Positions 10,985 through 23,106 of a DNA stretch of 64,000 nt are shown here, piece after piece. Position 1 is the first letter of the stretch. Each line of letters begins with the position of its first letter. This DNA is from Lasioglossum baleicum (lineage: Eukaryota > Arthropoda > Insecta > Hymenoptera > Halictidae), in contig NW_027469177.1 of the NCBI RefSeq assembly GCF_051020765.1, positions 372,001 to 436,000 of the forward strand, read 5' to 3'. The translations under genes and the position numbers were made by a program. Below the pieces are notes generated by a model that saw nothing but the letters and a program-made list of their open reading frames with translations, had not been told where the DNA came from and ran no database searches.

Positions 10985-11428
10985 CGCACGTGTTTTTGCT
11001 CGACTAGCCTGCGGGATGCATCCTCTCGCACGTGTTTTTGCTCGACTAGCCTGCGGGATGCATCCTCTCGCACGTGTTTGTGCTCGACTAGCCTGCGGGA
11101 TGCATCCTCTCGCACGTGTTTTTACTCGACTAGCCTGCGGGATGCATCCTCTCGCACGTGTTTTTGCTCGACTAGCCTGCGGGATGCATCCTCTCGCACG
11201 TGTTTGTGCTCGACTAGCCTGCGGGATGCATCCTCTCGCACGTGTTTTTACTCGACTAGCCTGCGGGATGCATCCTCTCGCACGTGTTTTTGCTCGACTA
11301 GCCTGCGGGATGCATCCTCTCGCACGTGTTTTTGCTCGACTAGCCTGCGGGATGCATCCTCTCGCACGTGTTTTTACTCGACTACCCTGATGGATGCATC
11401 CTCTCGCACGTGTTTTTGCTCGACTAGC
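10985..11428 (+). repeat. Ten-unit A-only tract
   Basis: The tract is 444 bp, 24 + 10 x 42, with no B. The pattern TTTTTG, TTTTTG, TTTGTG, TTTTTA appears twice in succession, which suggests a local four-unit (168-bp) duplication. A second 444-bp A tract is at 31,958-32,401 and a 402-bp one is at 44,806-45,207. Confidence 0.87.
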
Positions 11429-12128
11429 CATGCGCATCTCAAAAAACCTGCACATGCGCATCCCCAAAAATCTGCGCATGCGCATCCCACAAAACCTGCG
11501 CATGCGCATCCCACAAAACCTCGGACGTGTTTGTGCTCAACTAGCCTGCGGGATGCATCCTTTCGCACGTGTTTTTACTCGACTAGCCTGCGGGATGCAT
11601 CCTCTCGCACGTGTTTTTGCTCGACTAGCCTGCGGGATGCATCCTCTCGCACGTGTTTTTGCTCGACTAGCCATGCGCATCCCAAAAAACCTGAGCATGC
11701 GCATCCCAAAAAATCTGCGCATGCGCATCCCACAAAACCTGCGCATGCGCATCCCACAAAACCTCGCACGTGTTTGTGCTCGACTAGACTGCGGGATGCA
11801 TCCTTTCGCACGTGTTTTTACTCGACTAGCCTGCGGGATGCATCCTCTCGCACGTGTTTTTGCTCGACTAGCCTGCGGGATGCATCCTCTCGCACGTGTT
11901 TGTGCTCGACTAGCCTGCGGGATGCATCCTCTCGCACGTGTTTTTACTCGACTAGCCTGCGGGATGCATCCTCTCGCACGTGTTTTTGCTCGACTAGCCT
12001 GCGGGATGCATCCTCTCGCACGTGTTTTTGCTCGACTAGCCTGCGGGATGCATCCTCTCGCACGTGTTTTTACTCGACTAGCCTGCGGGATGCATCCTCT
12101 CGCACGTGTTTTTACTCGACTACCCTGA
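11394..12128 (+). repeat. 735-bp head block of a ~4.34-kb long unit, copy 2
   Basis: This copy matches the block at 7,059-7,793 monomer for monomer. The one difference I noticed is CGGACGTG in place of CGCACGTG near 11,524. The linked variants CATCCCC, GCTCAACTAG and CTGAGCATG are all present. Confidence 0.85.
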
Positions 12129-13423
12129 TGGATGCATCCTCTCGCACGTGTTTTTGCTCGACTAGCCATGCGCATCTCAAAAAACCTGCACATGCGCATC
12201 CCAAAAAACCTGCGCATGCGCATCCCACAAAACCTGCGCATGCGCATCCCACAAAACCTCGCACGTGTTTTTACTCGACTAGCCTGCGGGATGCATCCTC
12301 TCGCACGTGTTTTTACTCGACTAGCCTGCGGGATGCATCCTCTCGCACGTGTTTTTGCTCGACTAGCCTGCGGGATGCATCCTCTCGCACGTGTTTTTAC
12401 TCGACTAGCCTGCGGGATGCATCGTCTCGCACGTGTTTTTACTCGACTAGCCTGCGGGATGCATCCTCTCGCACGTGTTTTTGCTCGACTAGCCATGCGC
12501 ATCCCAAAAAACCTGCGCATGCGCATCCCAAAAAATCTGCGCATGCGCATCCCACAAAACCTGCGCATGCGCATCCCACAAAACCTCGCACGTGTTTGTG
12601 CTCGACTAGCCTGCGGGATGCATCCTTTCGCACGTGTTTTTACTCGACTAGCCTGCGGGATGCATCCTCTCGCACGTGTTTTTGCTCGACTAGCCATGCG
12701 CATCCCAAAAAACCTGCGCATGCGCATCCCAAAAAATCTGCGCATGCGCATCCCACAAAACCTGCGCATGCGCATCCCACAAAACCTCGCACGTGTTTGT
12801 GCTCGACTAGCCTGCGGGATGCATCCTTTCGCACGTGTTTTTACTCGACTAGCCTGCGGGATGCATCCTCTCGCACGTGTTTTTGCTCGACTAGCCTGCG
12901 GGATGCATCCTCTCGCACGTGTTTTTGCTCGACTAGCCATGCGCATCCCAAAAAACCTGCGCATGCGCATCCCAAAAAATCTGCGCATGCGCATCCCACA
13001 AAACCTGCGCATGCGCATCCCACAAAACCTCGCACGTGTTTGTGCTCGACTAGCCTGCGGGATGCATCCTCTCGCACGTGTTTTTGCTCGACTAGCCTGC
13101 GGGATGCATCCTCTCGCACGTGTTTTTACTCGACTAGCCTGCGGGATGCATCGTCTCGCACGTGTTTTTACTCGACTAGCCTGCGGGATGCATCCTCTCG
13201 CACGTGTTTTTGCTCGACTAGCCATGCGCATCCCAAAAAACCTGCGCATGCGCATCCCAAAAAATCTGCGCATGCGCATCCCACAAAACCTGCGCATGCG
13301 CATCCCACAAAACCTCGCACGTGTTTGTGCTCGACTAGCCTGCGGGATGCATCGTCTCGCACGTGTTTTTACTCGACTAGCCTGCGGGATGCATCCTCTC
13401 GCACGTGTTTTTGCTCGACTAGC

Positions 13424-14395
13424 CATGCGCATCCCAAAAAACCTGCGCATGCGCATCCCAAAAAATCTGCGCATGCGCATCCCACAAAACCTGCGCATGC
13501 GCATCCCACAAAACCTCGCACGTGTTTGTGCTCGACTAGCCTGCGGGATGCATCCTTTCGCACGTGTTTTTACTCGACTAGCCTGCGGGATGCATCCTCT
13601 CGCACGTGTTTTTGCTCGACTAGCCTGCGGGATGCATCCTCTCGCACGTGTTTTTGCTCGACTAGCCATGCGCATCCCAAAAAACCTGCGCATGCGCATC
13701 CCAAAAAATCTGCGCATGCGCATCCCACAAAACCTGCGCATGCGCATCCCACAAAACCTCGCACGTGTTTGTGCTCGACTAGCCTGCGGGATGCATCCTT
13801 TCGCACGTGTTTTTACTCGACTAGCCTGCGGGATGCATCCTCTCGCACGTGTTTTTGCTCGACTAGCCTGCGGGATGCATCCTCTCGCACGTGTTTTTGC
13901 TCGACTAGCCATGCGCATCCCAAAAAACCTGCGCATGCGCATCCCAAAAAATCTGCGCATGCGCATCCCACAAAACCTGCGCATGCGCATCCCACAAAAC
14001 CTCGCACGTGTTTGTGCTCGACTAGCCTGCGGGATGCATCCTTTCGCACGTGTTTTTACTCGACTAGCCTGCGGGATGCATCCTCTCGCACGTGTTTTTG
14101 CTCGACTAGCCTGCGGGATGCATCCTCTCGCACGTGTTTTTGATCGACTAGCCATGCGCATCCCAAAAAACCTGCGCATGCGCATCCCAAAAAATCTGCG
14201 CATGCGCATCCCACAAAACCTGCGCATGCGCATCCCACAAAACCTCGCACGTGTTTGTGCTCGACTAGCCTGCGGGATGCATCCTTTCGCACGTGTTTTT
14301 ACTCGACTAGCCTGCGGGATGCATCCTCTCGCACGTGTTTTTGCTCGACTAGCCTGCGGGATGCATCCTCTCGCACGTGTTTTTGCTCGACTAGC
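13424..14395 (+). repeat. Four tandem 243-bp modules
   Basis: B tracts start at 13,424, 13,667, 13,910, 14,153 and 14,396, all exactly 243 bp apart. The modules are close to identical; a GATCG substitution near 14,143 marks one and puts a TGA into a forward frame. Confidence 0.93.
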
Positions 14396-14680
14396 CATGC
14401 GCATCCCAAAAAACCTGCGCATGCGCATCCCAAAAAATCTGCGCATGCGCATCCCACAAAACCTGCGCATGCGCATCCCACAAAACCTCGCACGTGTTTG
14501 TGCTCGACTAGCCTGCGGGATGCATCCTCTCGCACGTGTTTTTGCTCGACTAGCCTGCGGGATGCATCCTCTCGCACGTGTTTTTACTCGACTAGCCTGC
14601 GGGATGCATCGTCTCGCACGTGTTTTTACTCGACTAGCCTGCGGGATGCATCCTCTCGCACGTGTTTTTGCTCGACTAGC

Positions 14681-15409
14681 CATGCGCATCCCAAAAAACC
14701 TGCGCATGCGCATCCCAAAAAATCTGCGCATGCGCATCCCACAAAACCTGCGCATGCGCATCCCACAAAACCTCGCACGTGTTTGTGCTCGACTAGCCTG
14801 CGGGATGCATCCTTTCGCACGTGTTTTTACTCGACTAGCCTGCGGGATGCATCCTCTCGCACGTGTTTTTGCTCGACTAGCCTGCGGGATGCATCCTCTC
14901 GCACGTGTTTTTGCTCGACTAGCCATGCGCATCCCAAAAAACCTGCGCATGCGCATCCCAAAAAATCTGCGCATGCGCATCCCACAAAACCTGCGCATGC
15001 GCATCCCACAAAACCTCGCACGTGTTTGTGCTCGACTAGCCTGCGGGATGCATCCTTTCGCACGTGTTTTTACTCGACTAGCCTGCGGGATGCATCCTCT
15101 CGCACGTGTTTTTGCTCGACTAGCCTGCGGGATGCATCCTCTCGCACGTGTTTTTGCTCGACTAGCCATGCGCATCCCAAAAAACCTGCGCATGCGCATC
15201 CCAAAAAATCTGCGCATGCGCATCCCACAAAACCTGCGCATGCGCATCCCACAAAACCTCGCACGTGTTTGTGCTCGACTAGCCTGCGGGATGCATCCTT
15301 TCGCACGTGTTTTTACTCGACTAGCCTGCGGGATGCATCCTCTCGCACGTGTTTTTGCTCGACTAGCCTGCGGGATGCATCCTCTCGCACGTGTTTTTGC
15401 TCGACTAGC
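14681..15409 (+). repeat. Three tandem 243-bp modules
   Basis: B tracts start at 14,681, 14,924, 15,167 and 15,410. The spacing from the previous tract start (14,396) is 285 bp, which is 243 plus one extra A. Together with the 13,424-14,395 run this is the most regular part of the window. Confidence 0.92.
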
Positions 15410-15743
15410 CATGCGCATCCCAAAAAACCTGCGCATGCGCATCCCAAAAAATCTGCGCATGCGCATCCCACAAAACCTGCGCATGCGCATCCCACAAAAC
15501 CTCGCACGTGTTTGTGCTCGACTAGCCTGCGGGATGCATCCTCTCGCACGTGTTTGTGCTCGACTAGCCTGCGGGATGCATCCTCTCGCACGTGTTTTTA
15601 CTCGACTAGCCTGCGGGATGCATCCTCTCGCACGTGTTTTTGCTCGACTAGCCTGCGGGATGCATCCTCTCGCACGTGTTTTTGCTCGACTAGCCTGCGG
15701 GATGCATCCTCTCGCACGTGTTTTTACTCGACTACCCTGATGG

Positions 15744-16336
15744 ATGCATCCTCTCGCACGTGTTTTTGCTCGACTAGCCATGCGCATCTCAAAAAACCTG
15801 CACATGCGCATCCCCAAAAATCTGCGCATGCGCATCCCACAAAACCTGCGCATGCGCATCCCACAAAACCTCGCACGTGTTTGTGCTCAACTAGCCTGCG
15901 GGATGCATCCTTTCGCACGTGTTTTTACTCGACTAGCCTGCGGGATGCATCCTCTCGCACGTGTTTTTGCTCGACTAGCCTGCGGGATGCATCCTCTCGC
16001 ACGTGTTTTTGCTCGACTAGCCATGCGCATCCCAAAAAACCTGAGCATGCGCATCCCAAAAAATCTGCGCATGCGCATCCCACAAAACCTGCGCATGCGC
16101 ATCCCACAAAACCTCGCACGTGTTTGTGCTCGACTAGACTGCGGGATGCATCCTTTCGCACGTGTTTTTACTCGACTAGCCTGCGGGATGCATCCTCTCG
16201 CACGTGTTTTTGCTCGACTAGCCTGCGGGATGCATCCTCTCGCACGTGTTTGTGCTCGACTAGCCTGCGGGATGCATCCTCTCGCACGTGTTTTTACTCG
16301 ACTAGCCTGCGGGATGCATCCTCTCGCACGTGTTTT
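15744..16336 (+). repeat. Head block of a long unit, copy 3 (partial)
   Basis: The variant order matches the blocks at 7,059 and 11,394 up to about 16,336, where a TTTTTA unit replaces the expected TTTTTG unit and the copies part. A further fragment with CTGAGCATG, GACTGCGGG and the following A run is at about 18,240-18,710, next to a CTGCTGG unit. That fragment looks like a recombinant junction between two module types. Confidence 0.8.
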
Positions 16337-18965
16337 TACTCGACTAGCCTGCGGGATGCATCCTCTCGCACGTGTTTTTGCTCGACTAGCCTGCGGGATG
16401 CATCCTCTCGCACGTGTTTTTACTCGACTAGCCTGCGGGATGCATCGTCTCGCACGTGTTTTTACTCGACTAGCCTGCGGGATGCATCCTCTCGCACGTG
16501 TTTTTGCTCGACTAGCCATGCGCATCCCAAAAAACCTGCGCATGCGCATCCCAAAAAATCTGCGCATGCGCATCCCACAAAACCTGCGCATGCGCATCCC
16601 ACAAAACCTCGCACGTGTTTGTGCTCGACTAGCCTGCGGGATGCATCCTTTCGCACGTGTTTTTACTCGACTAGCCTGCGGGATGCATCCTCTCGCACGT
16701 GTTTTTGCTCGACTAGCCTGCGGGATGCATCCTCTCCCACGTGTTTTTGCTCGACTAGCCATGCGCATCCCAAAAAACCTGCGCATGCGCATCCCAAAAA
16801 ATCTGCGCATGCGCATCCCACAAAACCTGCGCATGCGCATCCCACAAAACCTCGCACGTGTTTGTGCTCGACTAGCCTGCGGGATGCATCCTTTCGCACG
16901 TGTTTTTACTCGACTAGCCTGCGGGATGCATCCTCTCGCACGTGTTTTTGCTCGACTAGCCTGCGGGATGCATCCTCTCGCACGTGTTTTTGCTCGACTA
17001 GCCATGCGCATCCCAAAAAACCTGCGCATGCGCATCCCAAAAAATCTGCGCATGCGCATCCCACAAAACCTGCGCATGCGCATCCCACAAAACCTCGCAC
17101 GTGTTTGTGCTCGACTAGCCTGCGGGATGCATCCTTTCGCACGTGTTTTTACTCGACTAGCCTGCGGGATGCATCCTCTCGCACGTGTTTTTGCTCGACT
17201 AGCCATGCGCATCCCAAAAAACCTGCGCATGCGCATCCCAAAAAACCTGCGCATGCGCATCCCAAAAAACCTGCGCATGCGCATCCCACAAAACCTGCGT
17301 ATGCGCATCCCACAAAACCTCGCACGTGTTTTTACTCGACTAGCCTGCTGGATGCATCCTCTCGCACGTGTTTTTACTCGGCTAGCCTGCGGGATGCATC
17401 CTCTCGCACGTGTTTTTGCTCGACTAGCCATGCGCATCCCAAAAAACCTGCACATGCGCATCCCAAAAAACCTGCGCATGCGCATCCCACAAAACCTCGC
17501 ACGTGTTTTTACTCGACTAGCCTGCGGGATGCATCCTCTCGCACGTGTTTTTGCTCGGCTAGCCTGCGGGATGCATCCTCTCGCACGTGTTTTTGCTCGA
17601 CTAGCCATGCGCATCCCAAAAAACCTGCGCATGCGCATCCCACAAAACCTCGCACGTGTTTTTACTCGACTAGCCTGCGGGATGCATCCTCTCGCACGTG
17701 TTTTTACTCGACTAGCCTGCGGGATGCATCGTCTCGCACGTGTTTTTACTCGACTAGCCTGCGGGATGCATCCTCTCGCACGTGTTTTTGCTCGACTAGC
17801 CATGCGCATCCCAAAAAACCTGCGCATGCGCATCCCAAAAAATCTGCGCATGCGCATCCCACAAAACCTCGCACGTGTTTGTGCTCGACTAGCCTGCGGG
17901 ATGCATCCTTTCGCACGTGTTTTTACTCGACTAGCCTGCGGGATGCATCCTCTCGCACGTGTTTTTGCTCGACTAGCCTGCGGGATGCATCCTCTCGCAC
18001 GTGTTTTTGCTCGACTAGCCATGCGCATCCCAAAAAACCTGCGCATGCGCATCCCAAAAAATCTGCGCATGCGCATCCCACAAAACCTGCGCATGCGCAT
18101 CCCAAAAAACCTGCGCATGCGCATCCCAAAAAACCTGCGCATGCGCATCCCACAAAACCTGCGTATGCGCATCCCACAAAACCTCGCACGTGTTTTTACT
18201 CGACTAGCCTGCTGGATGCATCCTCTCGCACGTGTTTTTGCTCGACTAGCCATGCGCATCCCAAAAAACCTGAGCATGCGCATCCCAAAAAATCTGCGCA
18301 TGCGCATCCCACAAAACCTGCGCATGCGCATCCCACAAAACCTCGCACGTGTTTGTGCTCGACTAGACTGCGGGATGCATCCTTTCGCACGTGTTTTTAC
18401 TCGACTAGCCTGCGGGATGCATCCTCTCGCACGTGTTTTTGCTCGACTAGCCTGCGGGATGCATCCTCTCGCACGTGTTTGTGCTCGACTAGCCTGCGGG
18501 ATGCATCCTCTCGCACGTGTTTTTACTCGACTAGCCTGCGGGATGCATCCTCTCGCACGTGTTTTTGCTCGACTAGCCTGCGGGATGCATCCTCTCGCAC
18601 GTGTTTTTGCTCGACTAGCCTGCGGGATGCATCCTCTCGCACGTGTTTTTACTCGACTAGCCTGCGGGATGCATCCTCTCGCACGTGTTTTTACTCGACT
18701 ACCCTGATGGATGCATCCTCTCGCACGTGTTTTTGCTCGACTAGCCATGCGCATCTCAAAAAACCTGCACATGCGCATCCCAAAAAACCTGCGCATGCGC
18801 ATCCCACAAAACCTGCGCATGCGCATCCCACAAAACCTCGCACGTGTTTTTACTCGACTAGCCTGCGGGATGCATCCTCTCGCACGTGTTTTTACTCGAC
18901 TAGCCTGCGGGATGCATCCTCTCGCACGTGTTTTTGCTCGACTAGCCTGCGGGATGCATCCTCTC

Positions 18966-21029
18966 GCACGTGTTTTTACTCGACTAGCCTGCGGGATGCA
19001 TCGTCTCGCACGTGTTTTTACTCGACTAGCCTGCGGGATGCATCCTCTCGCACGTGTTTTTGCTCGACTAGCCATGCGCATCCCAAAAAACCTGCGCATG
19101 CGCATCCCAAAAAATCTGCGCATGCGCATCCCACAAAACCTGCGCATGCGCATCCCACAAAACCTCGCACGTGTTTGTGCTCGACTAGCCTGCGGGATGC
19201 ATCCTTTCGCACGTGTTTTTACTCGACTAGCCTGCGGGATGCATCCTCTCGCACGTGTTTTTGCTCGACTAGCCTGCGGGATGCATCCTCTCGCACGTGT
19301 TTTTGCTCGACTAGCCATGCGCATCCCAAAAAACCTGCGCATGCGCATCCCAAAAAATCTGCGCATGCGCATCCCACAAAACCTGCGCATGCGCATCCCA
19401 CAAAACCTCGCACGTGTTTGTGCTCGACTAGCCTGCGGGATGCATCCTTTCGCACGTGTTTTTACTCGACTAGCCTGCGGGATGCATCCTCTCGCACGTG
19501 TTTTTGCTCGACTAGCCTGCGGGATGCATCCTCTCGCACGTGTTTTTGCTCGACTAGCCATGCGCATCCCAAAAAACCTGCGCATGCGCATCCCAAAAAA
19601 TCTGCGCATGCGCATCCCACAAAACCTGCGCATGCGCATCCCACAAAACCTCGCACGTGTTTGTGCTCGACTAGCCTGCGGGATGCATCCTTTCGCACGT
19701 GTTTTTACTCGACTAGCCTGCGGGATGCATCCTCTCGCACGTGTTTTTGCTCGACTAGCCTGCGGGATGCATCCTCTCGCACGTGTTTTTGCTCGACTAG
19801 CCTGCGGGATGCATCCTCTCGCACGTGTTTTTGCTCGACTAGCCATGCGCATCCCAAAAAACCTGCGCATGCGCATCCCAAAAAACCTGCGCATGCGCAT
19901 CCCAAAAAACCTGCGCATGCGCATCCCACAAAACCTGCGTATGCGCATCCCACAAAACCTCGCACGTGTTTTTACTCGACTAGCCTGCTGGATGCATCCT
20001 CTCGCACGTGTTTTTACTCGGCTAGCCTGCGGGATGCATCCTCTCGCACGTGTTTTTGCTCGACTAGCCATGCGCATCCCAAAAAACCTGCACATGCGCA
20101 TCCCAAAAAACCTGCGCATGCGCATCCCACAAAACCTCGCACGTGTTTTTACTCGACTAGCCTGCGGGATGCATCCTCTCGCACGTGTTTTTGCTCGGCT
20201 AGCCTGCGGGATGCATCCTCTCGCACGTGTTTTTGCTCGACTAGCCATGCGCATCCCAAAAAACCTGCGCATGCGCATCCCACAAAACCTCGCACGTGTT
20301 TTTACTCGACTAGCCTGCGGGATGCATCCTCTCGCACGTGTTTTTACTCGACTAGCCTGCGGGATGCATCCTCTCGCACGTGTTTTTACTCGACTAGCCT
20401 GCGGGATGCATCGTCTCGCACGTGTTTTTACTCGACTAGCCTGCGGGATGCATCCTCTCGCACGTGTTTTTGCTCGACTAGCCATGCGCATCCCAAAAAA
20501 CCTGCGCATGCGCATCCCAAAAAATCTGCGCATGCGCATCCCACAAAACCTGCGCATGCGCATCCCACAAAACCTCGCACGTGTTTGTGCTCGACTAGCC
20601 TGCGGGATGCATCCTTTCGCACGTGTTTTTACTCGACTAGCCTGCGGGATGCATCCTCTCGCACGTGTTTTTGCTCGACTAGCCTGCGGGATGCATCCTC
20701 TCGCACGTGTTTGTGCTCGACTAGCCTGCGGGATGCATCCTCTCGCACGTGTTTTTACTCGACTAGCCTGCGGGATGCATCCTCTCGCACGTGTTTTTGC
20801 TCGACTAGCCTGCGGGATGCATCCTCTCGCACGTGTTTTTGCTCGACTAGCCTGCGGGATGCATCCTCTCGCACGTGTTTTTACTCGACTACCCTGATGG
20901 ATGCATCCTCTCGCACGTGTTTTTGCTCGACTAGCCATGCGCATCTCAAAAAACCTGCACATGCGCATCCCCAAAAACCTGCGCATGCGCATCCCACAAA
21001 ACCTGCGCATGCGCATCCCACAAAACCTC
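18966..21029 (+). repeat. 2,064-bp tandem duplication, copy 1
   Basis: Positions from about 18,966 to 21,042 match those 2,064 bp downstream. Shared landmarks are the CATCGTCTC unit, two 243-bp modules, a triple TTTTTG run, the CTGCTGG module, the CCCTGATGG marker and a B reading GCATCCCC followed by AAAAACC. That last form (CC rather than TC at the end) is found only in these two copies, which supports a recent direct duplication. Confidence 0.9.
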
Positions 21030-23106
21030 GCACGTGTTTTTACTCGACTAGCCTGCGGGATGCATCGTCTCGCACGTGTTTTTACTCGACTAGCCTGCGG
21101 GATGCATCCTCTCGCACGTGTTTTTGCTCGACTAGCCATGCGCATCCCAAAAAACCTGCGCATGCGCATCCCAAAAAATCTGCGCATGCGCATCCCACAA
21201 AACCTGCGCATGCGCATCCCACAAAACCTCGCACGTGTTTGTGCTCGACTAGCCTGCGGGATGCATCCTTTCGCACGTGTTTTTACTCGACTAGCCTGCG
21301 GGATGCATCCTCTCGCACGTGTTTTTGCTCGACTAGCCTGCGGGATGCATCCTCTCGCACGTGTTTTTGCTCGACTAGCCATGCGCATCCCAAAAAACCT
21401 GCGCATGCGCATCCCAAAAAATCTGCGCATGCGCATCCCACAAAACCTGCGCATGCGCATCCCACAAAACCTCGCACGTGTTTGTGCTCGACTAGCCTGC
21501 GGGATGCATCCTTTCGCACGTGTTTTTACTCGACTAGCCTGCGGGATGCATCCTCTCGCACGTGTTTTTGCTCGACTAGCCTGCGGGATGCATCCTCTCG
21601 CACGTGTTTTTGCTCGACTAGCCATGCGCATCCCAAAAAACCTGCGCATGCGCATCCCAAAAAATCTGCGCATGCGCATCCCACAAAACCTGCGCATGCG
21701 CATCCCACAAAACCTCGCACGTGTTTGTGCTCGACTAGCCTGCGGGATGCATCCTTTCGCACGTGTTTTTACTCGACTAGCCTGCGGGATGCATCCTCTC
21801 GCACGTGTTTTTGCTCGACTAGCCTGCGGGATGCATCCTCTCGCACGTGTTTTTGCTCGACTAGCCTGCGGGATGCATCCTCTCGCACGTGTTTTTGCTC
21901 GACTAGCCATGCGCATCCCAAAAAACCTGCGCATGCGCATCCCAAAAAACCTGCGCATGCGCATCCCAAAAAACCTGCGCATGCGCATCCCACAAAACCT
22001 GCGTATGCGCATCCCACAAAACCTCGCACGTGTTTTTACTCGACTAGCCTGCTGGATGCATCCTCTCGCACGTGTTTTTACTCGGCTAGCCTGCGGGATG
22101 CATCCTCTCGCACGTGTTTTTGCTCGACTAGCCATGCGCATCCCAAAAAACCTGCACATGCGCATCCCAAAAAACCTGCGCATGCGCATCCCACAAAACC
22201 TCGCACGTGTTTTTACTCGACTAGCCTGCGGGATGCATCCTCTCGCACGTGTTTTTGCTCGGCTAGCCTGCGGGATGCATCCTCTCGCACGTGTTTTTGC
22301 TCGACTAGCCATGCGCATCCCAAAAAACCTGCGCATGCGCATCCCACAAAACCTCGCACGTGTTTTTACTCGACTAGCCTGCGGGATGCATCCTCTCGCA
22401 CGTGTTTTTACTCGACTAGCCTGCGGGATGCATCCTCTCGCACGTGTTTTTACTCGACTAGCCTGCGGGATGCATCGTCTCGCACGTGTTTTTACTCGAC
22501 TAGCCTGCGGGATGCATCCTCTCGCACGTGTTTTTGCTCGACTAGCCATGCGCATCCCAAAAAACCTGCGCATGCGCATCCCAAAAAATCTGCGCATGCG
22601 CATCCCACAAAACCTGCGCATGCGCATCCCACAAAACCTCGCACGTGTTTGTGCTCGACTAGCCTGCGGGATGCATCCTTTCGCACGTGTTTTTACTCGA
22701 CTAGCCTGCGGGATGCATCCTCTCGCACGTGTTTTTGCTCGACTAGCCTGCGGGATGCATCCTCTCGCACGTGTTTGTGCTCGACTAGCCTGCGGGATGC
22801 ATCCTCTCGCACGTGTTTTTACTCGACTAGCCTGCGGGATGCATCCTCTCGCACGTGTTTTTGCTCGACTAGCCTGCGGGATGCATCCTCTCGCACGTGT
22901 TTTTGCTCGACTAGCCTGCGGGATGCATCCTCTCGCACGTGTTTTTACTCGACTACCCTGATGGATGCATCCTCTCGCACGTGTTTTTGCTCGACTAGCC
23001 ATGCGCATCTCAAAAAACCTGCACATGCGCATCCCCAAAAACCTGCGCATGCGCATCCCACAAAACCTGCGCATGCGCATCCCACAAAACCTCGCACGTG
23101 TTTTTA
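21030..23106 (+). repeat. 2,064-bp tandem duplication, copy 2
   Basis: This copy lies directly after copy 1. The match ends at 23,107, where TTTTTAATCG replaces TTTTTACTCG. That end is also where the left-domain variant set stops and variants typical of the right part of the window begin. Confidence 0.9.

Larger units (their letters stand above)
1..23106 (+). repeat. Left homogenisation domain
   Basis: This part has variants I did not find later: GCATCCCC followed by five A (near 3,661, 7,126, 10,923, 11,461, 15,811, 20,970 and 23,033) and CTGAGCATG (near 7,355, 11,690, 16,040 and 18,267). It lacks ACTGGACTAG, GCATACGCATCC, TTTAATCG, CTCCCGCACG and GTGTATTTGC, all seen only further right. 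Apart from the one-base loss near 1,649 I found no indel that breaks the three-base periodicity. Confidence 0.75.

Noticed and set aside
2294..14143. Forward open frame of 3,949 codons, and similar ones at 14,255-23,107 and 46,627-57,369
   Set aside because: It is a translation of the satellite. Stops are missing because all unit lengths are multiples of three; the other forward frame and a reverse frame are open over the same DNA. The product is a monotonous repeat (such as HAHPKKPAHAHPTKP and STSLRDASSRTCF) with no domain, and the indel-rich segments and single substitutions end it without any compensation.
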